From positions 62,001-126,000 of the forward strand of contig NZ_CBVJ010000082.1 of the NCBI RefSeq assembly GCF_000513275.1: 64,000 nt of DNA, read 5' to 3'. The stretch is from Paenibacillus gorillae. Its GTDB lineage: Bacteria > Bacillota > Bacilli > Paenibacillales > Paenibacillaceae. Positions 34,619 to 43,838 of the stretch are shown one piece after another. The translations under genes and the position numbers were made by a program. The notes under the pieces were generated by a model, which did no database searches, was not told the origin of the DNA, and saw only the letters and a list, made by a program, of their open reading frames with translations. The stretch's first letter is position 1. Every line of letters begins with the position of its first letter.

Positions 34619-35539
34619 TTATACAGTCGTTTTTGCCGGTTGAGCCGTTTTCGGCTTTTGTTTGCCTTTGAGCACCAGCCACAGCGGCGCTGCAATACAA
34701 ATGGACGAGTAAGCTCCGCTTACCAGACCGATCATTTTCGCCAAAGCAAACAGTTTAATCGATTCACTGCCGAAGATGAATAAGCAGACTGCAATTATTA
34801 ATACGGCCAATACCGTATAAAGATTCCGCGCCATCGTCTGCCACAAGCTTTGGTTAACCATATCCGCAAGCTGCTCATTGTTTTTGAACTTGCCAAAGCG
34901 CAGATTTTCGCGGACACGGTCGAAAATAACGATTTTATCGTTAATGGAGTAACCGATGGTCGTCAAAATAGCTGCGATAAACGGCAAGTCGACTTCCAGC
35001 CGGAAGATGGAGAACAGCGCAACAACGACAAAAGCATCATAGAGAATGGCAATATTAGCTGCAAGCGCAAAACGCCATTCAAATCGAATCATCACGTAGA
35101 GCATGATAAGCACACTCGCGAGGAGAACGGCAAGGATTGTCTTCTTGCCCAGCTCTTGCGCCATATCCGGCGATACGATATTAACTTCAGACGACACATT
35201 TTCGCCAAATTTCGCCGTAAATGCGCCTTCGATTTCTTTTACTTTGCTTTGCTCCAGTACATCCTCGAAGCGCGCGGATACCCGGTCGCCCTTGTCACCG
35301 CCAACCGTAGGAATGACATCGGTAATCCCAACGCTTTCGAGCACTGCTTTCGCGTCGGCTTGCGTCAGCTTTGTACCCACTGAAATATCCATATTTGTGC
35401 CGGCTTTGAAATCTACCCCGTAATTCAGGTTGAAGACAAGGAGCGACACAATACCAAGCACCGTCAAGATGATCGAGAAAGAGAAAAACTTGTTGCGGTG
35501 TTTAATAAAGTCGAAATGCACCGTTGTTTTAAAGTTCAC
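34619..35539 (-). CDS. secF: Protein translocase subunit SecF
   Basis: A 306-residue RND-family membrane protein with six helices, one large extracellular domain and the conserved LVFNLNYGVDFKAGT, YDAFVVVALFSIF and GYSINDKIVIFDRVREN motifs. With SecD it uses the proton gradient to assist preprotein export after SecA. The GTG start at 35539 overlaps the end of secD by 11 bases, so translation is coupled. Separate SecD and SecF genes (rather than the fused SecDF of Bacillus subtilis) are seen here. Confidence 0.95.
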   Translation of the reverse strand: MNFKTTVHFDFIKHRNKFFSFSIILTVLGIVSLLVFNLNYGVDFKAGTNMDISVGTKLTQADAKAVLESVGITDVIPTVGGDKGDRVSARFEDVLEQSKVKEIEGAFTAKFGENVSSEVNIVSPDMAQELGKKTILAVLLASVLIMLYVMIRFEWRFALAANIAILYDAFVVVALFSIFRLEVDLPFIAAILTTIGYSINDKIVIFDRVRENLRFGKFKNNEQLADMVNQSLWQTMARNLYTVLAVLIIAVCLFIFGSESIKLFALAKMIGLVSGAYSSICIAAPLWLVLKGKQKPKTAQPAKTTV

Positions 35540-36761
35540 GGATTTCTGCCTCCTTCACGCCGTAATAGCTAGGTTTCGTAAACAGGTTGCTGCGAATCAG
35601 CAGATGGATCAGCAGGCGCGCCAGGAAAATATTCGTTACGATACTGACGAGAATACTGTAAATCATCGTGAGTGCAAAACCGCGGATTGCGCCGTTGCCG
35701 ATGTAGTAGAGAACACCGCTGGCAATAATGTTCGTAATGTTCGCATCCATAATGGTACGGAACGAGTTTTTCGAGCCGGCTTTAAGCGACGACAGCAAGC
35801 TTTTGCCGCTTCGGATTTCTTCCTTGATCCGCTCGTACATAATGATATTGGCGTCAACCGCCATACCTATACCGAGTACAAATGCAGCGATGCCCGGCAA
35901 AGTTAAAGTGGCGTTCAATAACTCGAAGACGAGTACAAGAAGCCATGTATACGTTAATACGGTGATACCGGCAACAACGCCAGGAATCCGGAACAGGATG
36001 ACAAGGAACAACAATACGATCGCGGTACCGATAAGGCCTGCGCCAACAGTATCCTGCAGTGATTGCTGTCCGAGCTTAGCCCCGACGCTTTGCGTATACT
36101 TCTCAGTCAGCTTCAGCGACAAAGCGCCCAGATTAATTGTATCCTTCAAGTTGTTGGCTTCGTCATGGGTGAAATCGCCCGTAATTTGAGCCGAACCGCC
36201 GCTGATCGGATAGTTGACCATTGGATTAGACAATTGCTCTTCATCCAAATAAATAGCCAGTCTTTTGCCCGTCAGCTCTGTCGTTACTTCTTCGAATTTC
36301 TTCGCGCTTTTCAGCTTGATCGTAACGATCGGATTGCCGACCTGATCATACTCGACTTTTGCCGCATTTTGTACAAAGTCGTTGCCGTTCAGCATGATTT
36401 TGCCGTCAGGATCGCGGAATGTCAGATTGACAGGTTTATTGATTACCTTTCTGACTTCTTCCTCGTTGGAGACGCCGGCAAGTCTAACGCGGATGCGGTT
36501 GGTGCCTTCAGTCGTGACTTCAGGCTCCGCAATACCAAGCTTGTCCGCCCGGTCAGCAAGACTGCTTGCTGTTTTACGAAGCGATTCCGGGGTTACCTTC
36601 TCTCCGCCTTCCAGCGGTGAAGCTTCATACAAAACTTCAAATCCGCCTTTCAAATCCAGCCCCAGTCGCATATTCTTGACCAATGACGGGCTGCTCCAAG
36701 CGATCACGCCAAACATAATGACAACGATCCCAAGGAAGGCTGCTAATCTCTTCCAATTCAT
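35529..36761 (-). CDS. secD: Protein translocase subunit SecD
   Basis: A 410-residue partner of SecF with six helices. The signature MRLGLDLKGGFEVLYEA follows the first helix, and the D-x-x-x-xYERIKEE region (AVDANIIMYERIKEEIRSG) is present after helix 4. This is the short SecD form without a large P1 insertion. The ATG follows AAGGGGGA. It is downstream of comN on the same strand and separated from it by a terminator. Confidence 0.95.
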   Translation of the reverse strand: MNWKRLAAFLGIVVIMFGVIAWSSPSLVKNMRLGLDLKGGFEVLYEASPLEGGEKVTPESLRKTASSLADRADKLGIAEPEVTTEGTNRIRVRLAGVSNEEEVRKVINKPVNLTFRDPDGKIMLNGNDFVQNAAKVEYDQVGNPIVTIKLKSAKKFEEVTTELTGKRLAIYLDEEQLSNPMVNYPISGGSAQITGDFTHDEANNLKDTINLGALSLKLTEKYTQSVGAKLGQQSLQDTVGAGLIGTAIVLLFLVILFRIPGVVAGITVLTYTWLLVLVFELLNATLTLPGIAAFVLGIGMAVDANIIMYERIKEEIRSGKSLLSSLKAGSKNSFRTIMDANITNIIASGVLYYIGNGAIRGFALTMIYSILVSIVTNIFLARLLIHLLIRSNLFTKPSYYGVKEAEIREL

Positions 36762-36824
36762 ACGTTCATAGTCCCCCTTATGATCTCAATATTCCTATTA
36801 TACTTGCGAGTAAAATACGAGTCA

Positions 36825-36863
36825 AAAAAAAGAACCCTTCTGATGAAGATTAGAAATGGGTTC
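36825..36863 (-). terminator. Terminator overlapping the 3' end of comN
   Basis: Stem GAACCC (36832-36837) with GGGTTC (36858-36863) and eight T on the minus strand. The upstream arm is formed by the last sense codons of comN, so the stop codon lies in the loop side of the hairpin. Confidence 0.8.
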
Positions 36864-37089
36864 CCCGAAAAGCGTTTAGCGTCATGAAATTCATAAACTT
36901 AGTCACCTTCAGCGACAAAATGTCATTTACGATTTGATGAAGTTCGGGCTGACCGGTTTTGTTGTATTTCTCGCTGACGCAAGCCCAGATTTCCCTCGCC
37001 GTCACATGCTCGTACCCGATGAGATGAAACTCTTCCGCTTTGCTGCCGCACAGTTGCTCGATCATGCTGTTGAGCTCGTCATCCCTCAT
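36850..37089 (-). CDS. comN: ComN-type post-transcriptional regulator
   Basis: 79 residues from the ATG at 37089, behind AGGAGGAAGCGAC; in-frame codons upstream to 37119 lack a site. The protein is acidic and helical (MIEQLCGSKAEEFHLIGYEH, EIWACVSEKYNK) and matches the family of Bacillus ComN (YrzD), which binds the 5' leader of comE mRNA and affects its polar localisation. Its place between spoVB and secD is the same as that of yrzD in Bacillus subtilis, which supports the name. Confidence 0.8.
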   Translation of the reverse strand: MRDDELNSMIEQLCGSKAEEFHLIGYEHVTAREIWACVSEKYNKTGQPELHQIVNDILSLKVTKFMNFMTLNAFRGTHF

Positions 37090-37312
37090 GTCGCTTCCTC
37101 CTGCTTTTGTACTCGTCATTCACTACCCGCATCGCATGCTACATATTCGCTATGCCGTCTTCATATTCCTGCATGGTTTTTCGAATTGATAAATTTGGAT
37201 GATTCATGAATCGGACATGCCGCGCATAAAGTTGTACGGGAAGCCTGTCTCCATTGCATCGGCTGGATTGTCGGACGGGCGCGAGTCGTAGAAGAAGAGA
37301 TGAGGGAATGGA

Positions 37313-38920
37313 ATGACGAAACAAAATTTCATTAAAGGGGCTCTGATTTTATTAGCAGCGGGCATCATAAACCGGACTCTCGGATTTGTGCCGCGCATCG
37401 CGCTTCCTCGCATTATTGGTGCGGAAGGAGTCGGGCTCTATCAATTGAGCTACCCGTTTCTAGCCGTCATGCTGACCGTTATTACCGGCGGAATTCCGCT
37501 CGCTGTCGCCAAGTGGATAGCCGAAGCAGAATCCCGCGGGGATACCCTTCGCGTCAAACAAATTTTTCGCAACGCCATGCTGCTTACTGTATGCCTGGCA
37601 CTGCTGATGACTTCTGCGCTGTTGCTGTTTGCGCCATGGATTACAGCACATTTGCTGCCAGATGCCCGTGTATACCGTACGCTGCTAACGATGACGCCGC
37701 TGCTGCTCATTGTCGGCATCTCTTCAGTATACCGTGGCTACTTCCAAGGGAAGCAAGATATGGTGCCCACCGCCGTATCTCAAATAACGGAGACGGTCAT
37801 TCGCATCATCTGCTCATTGACTTTCGCTTTCCTGCTCCTGCCTAAAGGGGTAGAATGGGCAGCGGCAGGGGCCATGCTCGGTGTGGTCGTTGGCGAAATT
37901 GGCGGTTTGGCCGTCATGCTGCTTAAATATGCAAGAGAACGATTGAAGGAAAAGCGGCGTCATGGACAATCCGATAACAGCATCAGTGCCGGTAATACAA
38001 TTGATTCCGATTCAACCGATTATGATGAAGCCTCCTCCCCTCGCACACCCGTTATGCGGCGCTTGCTGAAGCTCTCCATTCCTGTGACGGCTAGCCGGAT
38101 GGTCGGGTCTCTATCTTATTTGCTGGAATCGATATTTACAGCACGCAGCCTGGCCGCCGCTGGCATTGCTACTGGCAAGGCTACTGCTCAATACGGCGCA
38201 CTGCAAGGAATGATTATTCCGCTGCTGCTGCTGCCAACAGCGCTTACTTACTCGCTGGCCTCCTCGCTTGTTCCTTCCCTTTCAGAAGCAGCTGCGCGCG
38301 GCGACCGGGCGACCATTCATAAAAGAATGCATCAATCTATGCGGCTGGCACTCGTTGCTGGCGCTCCATTCGTCGTCGTCATGGGATTATTCGCAGAGCC
38401 GCTATGCCGGCTTATGTACAATCATGCAGAAATCGCCCCCATGCTTCAGCTTATGGCGCCAATCGGTCTCTTTATCTATCTGCAGGCTCCCCTGCAAGCA
38501 GCACTCCAGGCACTCGATAAGCCAGGTACGGCGCTCATGAATACATTTATCGGTGCAGTAGTTAAACTGGTACTCATCGTGCAGCTTGCCTCCAAGCCTG
38601 AATTCGGCATTTATGGGGCTCTGATCGCCATCAATGTCAATATTGTGCTCGTTACCGGCCTCCATTATATAAGCGTACTCCGGTTTATCGGTTTCCGGAT
38701 GAAAATGCTCGATTTCCTCAAAGTTGGAGCGGCAATGGTCGTTATGGGCGCTGCTGCCAGATGGACCATGAACCGCGAGCCGCTTCCGGCGGAATGGAGC
38801 AACTTATTGATTGCCTGTGCCGCAAGTGTAATCGTCTATTTATTGCTCATGATATGGATGCGAATCATTGACCGCTATGATATCGCCAGAATCCCTCTGC
38901 TTAATCGGTGGTTTAAGTAA
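37313..38920 (+). CDS. spoVB: Stage V sporulation protein B (MOP/MATE-type flippase)
   Basis: A 535-residue polytopic protein with about 12-14 helices. The start IKGALILLAAGIINRTLGFV and the RxxGxEGxGLYQLSYPF segment are the polysaccharide-transporter/SpoVB signature. A charged loop with many Asp/Ser residues lies near 220-245. In Bacillus it is needed for spore cortex synthesis and probably flips lipid II-linked precursors. The ATG follows GAGGGAATGGA. It is divergent from comN. Confidence 0.88.
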   Translation: MTKQNFIKGALILLAAGIINRTLGFVPRIALPRIIGAEGVGLYQLSYPFLAVMLTVITGGIPLAVAKWIAEAESRGDTLRVKQIFRNAMLLTVCLALLMTSALLLFAPWITAHLLPDARVYRTLLTMTPLLLIVGISSVYRGYFQGKQDMVPTAVSQITETVIRIICSLTFAFLLLPKGVEWAAAGAMLGVVVGEIGGLAVMLLKYARERLKEKRRHGQSDNSISAGNTIDSDSTDYDEASSPRTPVMRRLLKLSIPVTASRMVGSLSYLLESIFTARSLAAAGIATGKATAQYGALQGMIIPLLLLPTALTYSLASSLVPSLSEAAARGDRATIHKRMHQSMRLALVAGAPFVVVMGLFAEPLCRLMYNHAEIAPMLQLMAPIGLFIYLQAPLQAALQALDKPGTALMNTFIGAVVKLVLIVQLASKPEFGIYGALIAINVNIVLVTGLHYISVLRFIGFRMKMLDFLKVGAAMVVMGAAARWTMNREPLPAEWSNLLIACAASVIVYLLLMIWMRIIDRYDIARIPLLNRWFK

Positions 38921-38923
38921 AGA

Positions 38924-38976
38924 AAAGCCGCGCCTGCAGCAGAAGGAATATCCCTTCCCGCTACGGTCGCGGCTTT
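38924..38976. terminator. Terminator between spoVB and yrbG
   Basis: Stem AAAGCCGCG with CGCGGCTTT enclosing a second hairpin (AGAAGGAATATCCCTTC-like). It lies between convergent genes and overlaps the 3' end of yrbG (stop at 38961). Confidence 0.65.
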
Positions 38977-39716
38977 CGGTTGGAATCGACATACACTCGG
39001 CCTTTGTGATCAATCGTACAAAGAAACACTTCTTTGAAATCATTAACCCCTTGCTCCTGAAGCACGTTTTTGAGCCAAAAACGTGTTTTTTCCAGTTGGG
39101 CTAAATTATTATCTTGAACTTTACCATCCATAATTAGCGGAACGGGCAGCGTCTCAAACCGGTAATTGGGGGGAATTACTGCTTTTGACGATCCGTTCTT
39201 GTCATTGTCCTTAGCGCCAAGCTCGGATTGATGCCTATGTGACATGTCATGATCTTGATCGTCTTTACTTTCCTTTGGTATGACTGACAGCTTGCCAGTC
39301 GTCTCCAAAATAGCAAATTCCACATCCGCAAGCCGGCTCATTCCATTCTCGCGCAGCTGCAGCATCAAATCATCTAAGTTGTAGCGCTGCTTCCGCATCA
39401 CATCGCGGTTAAGCTTGCCTTTCGCCATAATTATGCTTGGCTTTCCGTCAGTAAGCTGGCGAAACTTGCGGCTTTTCAGCCCGATAATCGCCATCCCGAC
39501 TTGAATGGCCAGCAATACAACCATTGGCATGATGCCTTCCCACATGGGACGGCTCAAATCTTCAATAACGATAACCGCAATTTCCGCAATCATGACGGAA
39601 ATGACGAGATCAAAAACCGACAGCTTGCCGATCTCCCTCTTCCCCATCGCCCTCATGATCAAAAATACGATGAAGTAAATAATCACGGTTCGGACCAGCA
39701 GGCCCCAGAAATCCAA
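38961..39716 (-). CDS. yrbG: DUF421 (YetF-like) membrane protein YrbG
   Basis: About 251 residues with three N-terminal membrane helices (FLIMRAMGKREIGKLSVFDLV is the family motif). Two cytoplasmic alpha/beta halves follow, containing GKPSIIMAKGKLN and the RENGM-x-x-x-ADVEFAILETTG motif. A hydrophilic His/Asp/Lys-rich insertion (HDMSHRHQSELGAKDND) sits between strands. The best start is the TTG at 39716, nine bases after AGGAGG. An ATG at 39737 would place that ribosome binding site inside the gene. Same neighbourhood as yrbG of Bacillus subtilis. Function unknown. Confidence 0.85.
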   Translation of the reverse strand: MDFWGLLVRTVIIYFIVFLIMRAMGKREIGKLSVFDLVISVMIAEIAVIVIEDLSRPMWEGIMPMVVLLAIQVGMAIIGLKSRKFRQLTDGKPSIIMAKGKLNRDVMRKQRYNLDDLMLQLRENGMSRLADVEFAILETTGKLSVIPKESKDDQDHDMSHRHQSELGAKDNDKNGSSKAVIPPNYRFETLPVPLIMDGKVQDNNLAQLEKTRFWLKNVLQEQGVNDFKEVFLCTIDHKGRVYVDSNRKPRP

Positions 39717-39909
39717 TGAAAATCGCCTCCTCGACATAGCTGCACCTGCATCAGATGAGATCCGAGCAGCCAGTACAGCTATTCTGTTCTGGAAGCGACT
39801 GCGTCATACGATGGAGCAAGGTACGAAATTATGGCAGGTTTGTACTATTATGACCGGCTTGGCCATATGGATTAGTAATTGATACTATTTGTAGGGGAGA
39901 GGGGTACGA

Positions 39910-40302
39910 TTGAATCCGATCAAACAAATTGCCAAACCGCCGCAAATCGGCTCTCCGGTGCTGGCAGGCATCCTGTTCGCCATCCTTTGGCTCGCTGCCG
40001 GAGCTTTGCTTTTGTCGCTGCTGCTTCACTTCGGCAATATGAAGGAGAATAGCCTCCCGGCTTTCTCCATGGGCGTACATGGACTTTCTTCACTTGCAGG
40101 CGGCTTTGTGTCAGGCAGACGCTCGGGTAAAAGAGGCTGGTACTACGGCGGAATGCTAGGCGTGTTATACGGCCTGCTCATTCTAATTATCGGTTTCCTT
40201 GCTGCAGATGCCCATCTTAGCTGGCATAGCGGTCTGCTGCTTGCCATAGCCTTTCTGGCAGGAGCATTCGGCGGGATGATTGGCGTTAATACGAAGAAAT
40301 AA
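39910..40302 (+). CDS. yrzE: YrzE-type TIGR04086 membrane protein
   Basis: 130 residues with four predicted helices and Gly-rich turns (SSLAGGFVSGRRSGKRGWYYGGMLGVLYG, shown here only as landmarks near residues 57-85). The C-terminus is FGGMIGVNTKK. The start is a TTG with GGGGAGAGGGG upstream. The family is conserved beside yajC in Bacillales and has no established role. It is on the plus strand here, opposite to yajC. Confidence 0.78.
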   Translation: MNPIKQIAKPPQIGSPVLAGILFAILWLAAGALLLSLLLHFGNMKENSLPAFSMGVHGLSSLAGGFVSGRRSGKRGWYYGGMLGVLYGLLILIIGFLAADAHLSWHSGLLLAIAFLAGAFGGMIGVNTKK

Positions 40303-40402
40303 TAAACGGCAGGAATACCAATCTTGGCTAAAAAACCTTGTAAGCGGCATACTAATCCAAGTTTGATTCTGGATGAAGTAACCAGCTTAGGAGGCTTTTT
40401 TA

Positions 40403-41230
40403 TTGATTTTGTTCCAAACGATGGGATCGGTAGCCGCTTATACTGCGCTTTCCGCTTTTATGCTAATTTGGCTTGGTGCTGGCTTGAACCCTTTCACGGC
40501 ATCGGCCAAGTTGATTCGCAGCCTGCTCGGTTCCAAACGTTATGCCTTCCATTTCATCGCTTTAATCATCATATTGCTCTGCAACAAAATGGAGCTGAGA
40601 ATCGAGAGCCAGCTGATTACACAATATAATTTCACCGCACTCTTTCATGCGCTTGAGGGCAATATCGTCCATTCTATTCAACAGCTGTTCCACCATAAAT
40701 GGCTGACTCCGTTGCTTTCTTTTATGTACATCGTCGTCTTCCAGGCGCTTATGTTGTCTTCACTGGCCGTCTATACGACACATGAACGAGACGGCAGCAG
40801 CCATCGTCTTTATTACGCAACCTGTTACGCCATTATGCTTAATTACTTTGTTGCCATTCCGTTCTTCTTGTTCTTCCCCGTACAGGAAGTATGGTCTTAT
40901 CAAGACAGCGGAGCTACTTTCTTCCTGTTAGAAACCTTCCCTTCCTTCGAAAGCCAATACCGGCTGCTCTCGGGTTTGGACAATTGCTTCCCAAGTCTGC
41001 ACACTTCGATGTCCGTTACGCTCGCCATTCTAGCATGCAGCTCCTCCAATCGCAGATGGGCAGCCATCGTATGCAGTTGCTCAACTGTTATCCTCTTCTC
41101 TATTTTCTATCTCGGTATTCACTGGATAACCGATATGTTAGGCGGATTGACGCTGGGCGTATTTGCCAGCACCGCCGGTCTCAAGCTCAGCGAATGGTCG
41201 GGCTATACAAAAAGAAAGCCTGTCATCTGA
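40403..41230 (+). CDS. PAP2-superfamily membrane phosphatase
   Basis: 275 residues with about six helices. Two phosphatase motifs are readable: the central CFPSLHTSMS (SxH-type) and the downstream GIHWITDMLGG with the catalytic His and nearby Asp. This is the PAP2_3/inositolphosphotransferase-like branch that acts on lipid phosphates. The TTG start at 40403 has AGGAGG eight bases before it, stronger than any nearby ATG. It follows yrzE on the plus strand. Its last codons lie inside the terminator hairpin of the opposing yajC operon. Confidence 0.78.
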   Translation: MILFQTMGSVAAYTALSAFMLIWLGAGLNPFTASAKLIRSLLGSKRYAFHFIALIIILLCNKMELRIESQLITQYNFTALFHALEGNIVHSIQQLFHHKWLTPLLSFMYIVVFQALMLSSLAVYTTHERDGSSHRLYYATCYAIMLNYFVAIPFFLFFPVQEVWSYQDSGATFFLLETFPSFESQYRLLSGLDNCFPSLHTSMSVTLAILACSSSNRRWAAIVCSCSTVILFSIFYLGIHWITDMLGGLTLGVFASTAGLKLSEWSGYTKRKPVI

Positions 41231-41255
41231 AGAATGCTTCAGATGACAGGCTTTC
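41209..41255 (-). terminator. Terminator of the queA-tgt-yajC transcript
   Basis: A 19-bp near-perfect stem (41214-41232 with 41237-41255) followed on the minus strand by TTTTT. The hairpin overlaps the 3' end of the PAP2 gene. Confidence 0.88.
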
Positions 41256-41281
41256 GGCGGCAGTGCTGCTGCCAGAAGTAA

Positions 41282-41602
41282 TTATTCCGCAGAAGCGGCC
41301 GGAGCGCTGTTAATAACCGTGTTGATAGCGCTGCGCTCGAACGTCAGCTTTGTCGTATCGTTGACACGAAGAACGACTGTGTCGTCCGTCAGTTCAACGA
41401 TCGTGCCGTGAAGGCCGCCGATAGTCGAGATTTTATCGCCTTTTTTAAGCTGGCTCAGCAAGGAGCTGCGCTGCTTTTGCTTCTTTTGCTGCGGACGAAT
41501 AAGCAAGAAATAAAATACCGCGAACATCAGAATGAACGGCCAGATCATATTAAAAATGTTTTGTCCGCCACCTTCTGCCGCTGCTGCTAGATAAGTAGAC
41601 AT
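41282..41602 (-). CDS. yajC: Preprotein translocase accessory subunit YajC
   Basis: 106 residues: one membrane helix (MIWPFILMFAVFYFLLI) followed by the invariant RPQQKKQK and a small cytoplasmic domain with LKKGDKISTIGGLHGTI. It associates with SecDF at the translocon. It lies 20 bases after tgt, the standard order (yrbF in Bacillus subtilis). The ATG follows AAAGGGGGG. Confidence 0.93.
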   Translation of the reverse strand: MSTYLAAAAEGGGQNIFNMIWPFILMFAVFYFLLIRPQQKKQKQRSSLLSQLKKGDKISTIGGLHGTIVELTDDTVVLRVNDTTKLTFERSAINTVINSAPAASAE

Positions 41603-41622
41603 CGTATTGTTTTCCCCCCTTT

Positions 41623-42777
<1,155 letters not shown>

Positions 42778-42784
42778 TTATATT

Positions 42785-43831
42785 CTAATAGATCATCATA
42801 GCGTCGCCGAAGCTGAAAAACCGGTACTGCTCCCCGACTGCTTCTTTATATGCATTCATGATGGATTCTCGGCCAGCTAGAGCGCTAACGAGCATCACTA
42901 GCGTCGATTTCGGCAAATGAAAATTGGTAATGAGCGAATCAACCAGCTTAAACGTATAGCCTGGGAAAATAAAAATGTCGGTCCAGCCGCTGCATGCCTG
43001 GATCGGACCCCCTTCAAATCTTGCCGCAACCGTCTCCAGTGTACGCGCCGAAGTGGTCCCTACTGCAATGACTTTATGCCCGCTGGCTTTTGCCTCGTTA
43101 ATAATACGTGCGTTATCCGAATTCAGTTCATAAAATTCCGAATGCATCTCATGTTCCTCGACTTTGTCCACCGACATAGGCCGGAATGTGCCTAGCCCGA
43201 CATGAAGTGTTACGAAAGCAAGCTTAATGCCTTTATCCTTCAGCTTCTGCAAAAAGGGCTCGGTGAAATGCAGGCCAGCAGTTGGAGCTGCTGCGGAACC
43301 TTCATGCTTTGCATAAACGGTCTGATACCGCTCCCGCTCCTCCAGCCGTTCCTTAATATACGGAGGAAGCGGCATTTCGCCAAGGCGATCAAGCAGCTCT
43401 TGGAAAATGCCGTCGTAGTGGAAACGGATCGTACGCCCGCCCATTTCTCCTTCGCTTTCGGCAACCGCCCGCAATAGAGGACCACCGTTGCCGTCATCGC
43501 CGAACCATACTTCCGATCCGGTTTTTAGCCGTTTCGCAGGCTTGGCCAGCGCTTCCCATCTATCGCCTTCCAATTGGCGGAGCAGCAGCAGTTCGACCTT
43601 GCCGCCGGTTTCGGGCTTCATGCCCATCAATCTTGCCGGGATAACTCTCGTATCATTCAATACGAGAACATCCCCTTCGTTCATATAATCAGCGACGTCG
43701 GTAAAACGACGATGCGCCAGTTCTCCCGAATGCCGGTTCAATGCCAGCAGTCTGGAATCCGTCCGTGTCGCAAGCGGCGTCTGGGCAATCAAATGCTCAG
43801 GCAGCTCGAAGTCAAATAAGTCTACATTCAC
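42785..43831 (-). CDS. queA: S-adenosylmethionine:tRNA ribosyltransferase-isomerase
   Basis: A 348-residue enzyme that builds epoxyqueuosine on preQ1-tRNA, acting after Tgt. Characteristic segments are [14 protein letters not shown] at the start, [26 protein letters not shown] and [13 protein letters not shown]. The start is a GTG at 43831; AAGGA lies 11 bases upstream inside the end of the preceding SpoIID-like gene, seven bases away, so expression is coupled. Confidence 0.95.
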   Translation of the reverse strand: MNVDLFDFELPEHLIAQTPLATRTDSRLLALNRHSGELAHRRFTDVADYMNEGDVLVLNDTRVIPARLMGMKPETGGKVELLLLRQLEGDRWEALAKPAKRLKTGSEVWFGDDGNGGPLLRAVAESEGEMGGRTIRFHYDGIFQELLDRLGEMPLPPYIKERLEERERYQTVYAKHEGSAAAPTAGLHFTEPFLQKLKDKGIKLAFVTLHVGLGTFRPMSVDKVEEHEMHSEFYELNSDNARIINEAKASGHKVIAVGTTSARTLETVAARFEGGPIQACSGWTDIFIFPGYTFKLVDSLITNFHLPKSTLVMLVSALAGRESIMNAYKEAVGEQYRFFSFGDAMMIY

Positions 43832-43838
43832 GATTCAA

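Noticed and set aside
40324-40629. A 101-codon plus-strand frame at the start of the PAP2 gene
   Set aside because: It overlaps the PAP2 gene out of frame, and the PAP2 start has a much better ribosome binding site and clear catalytic motifs.
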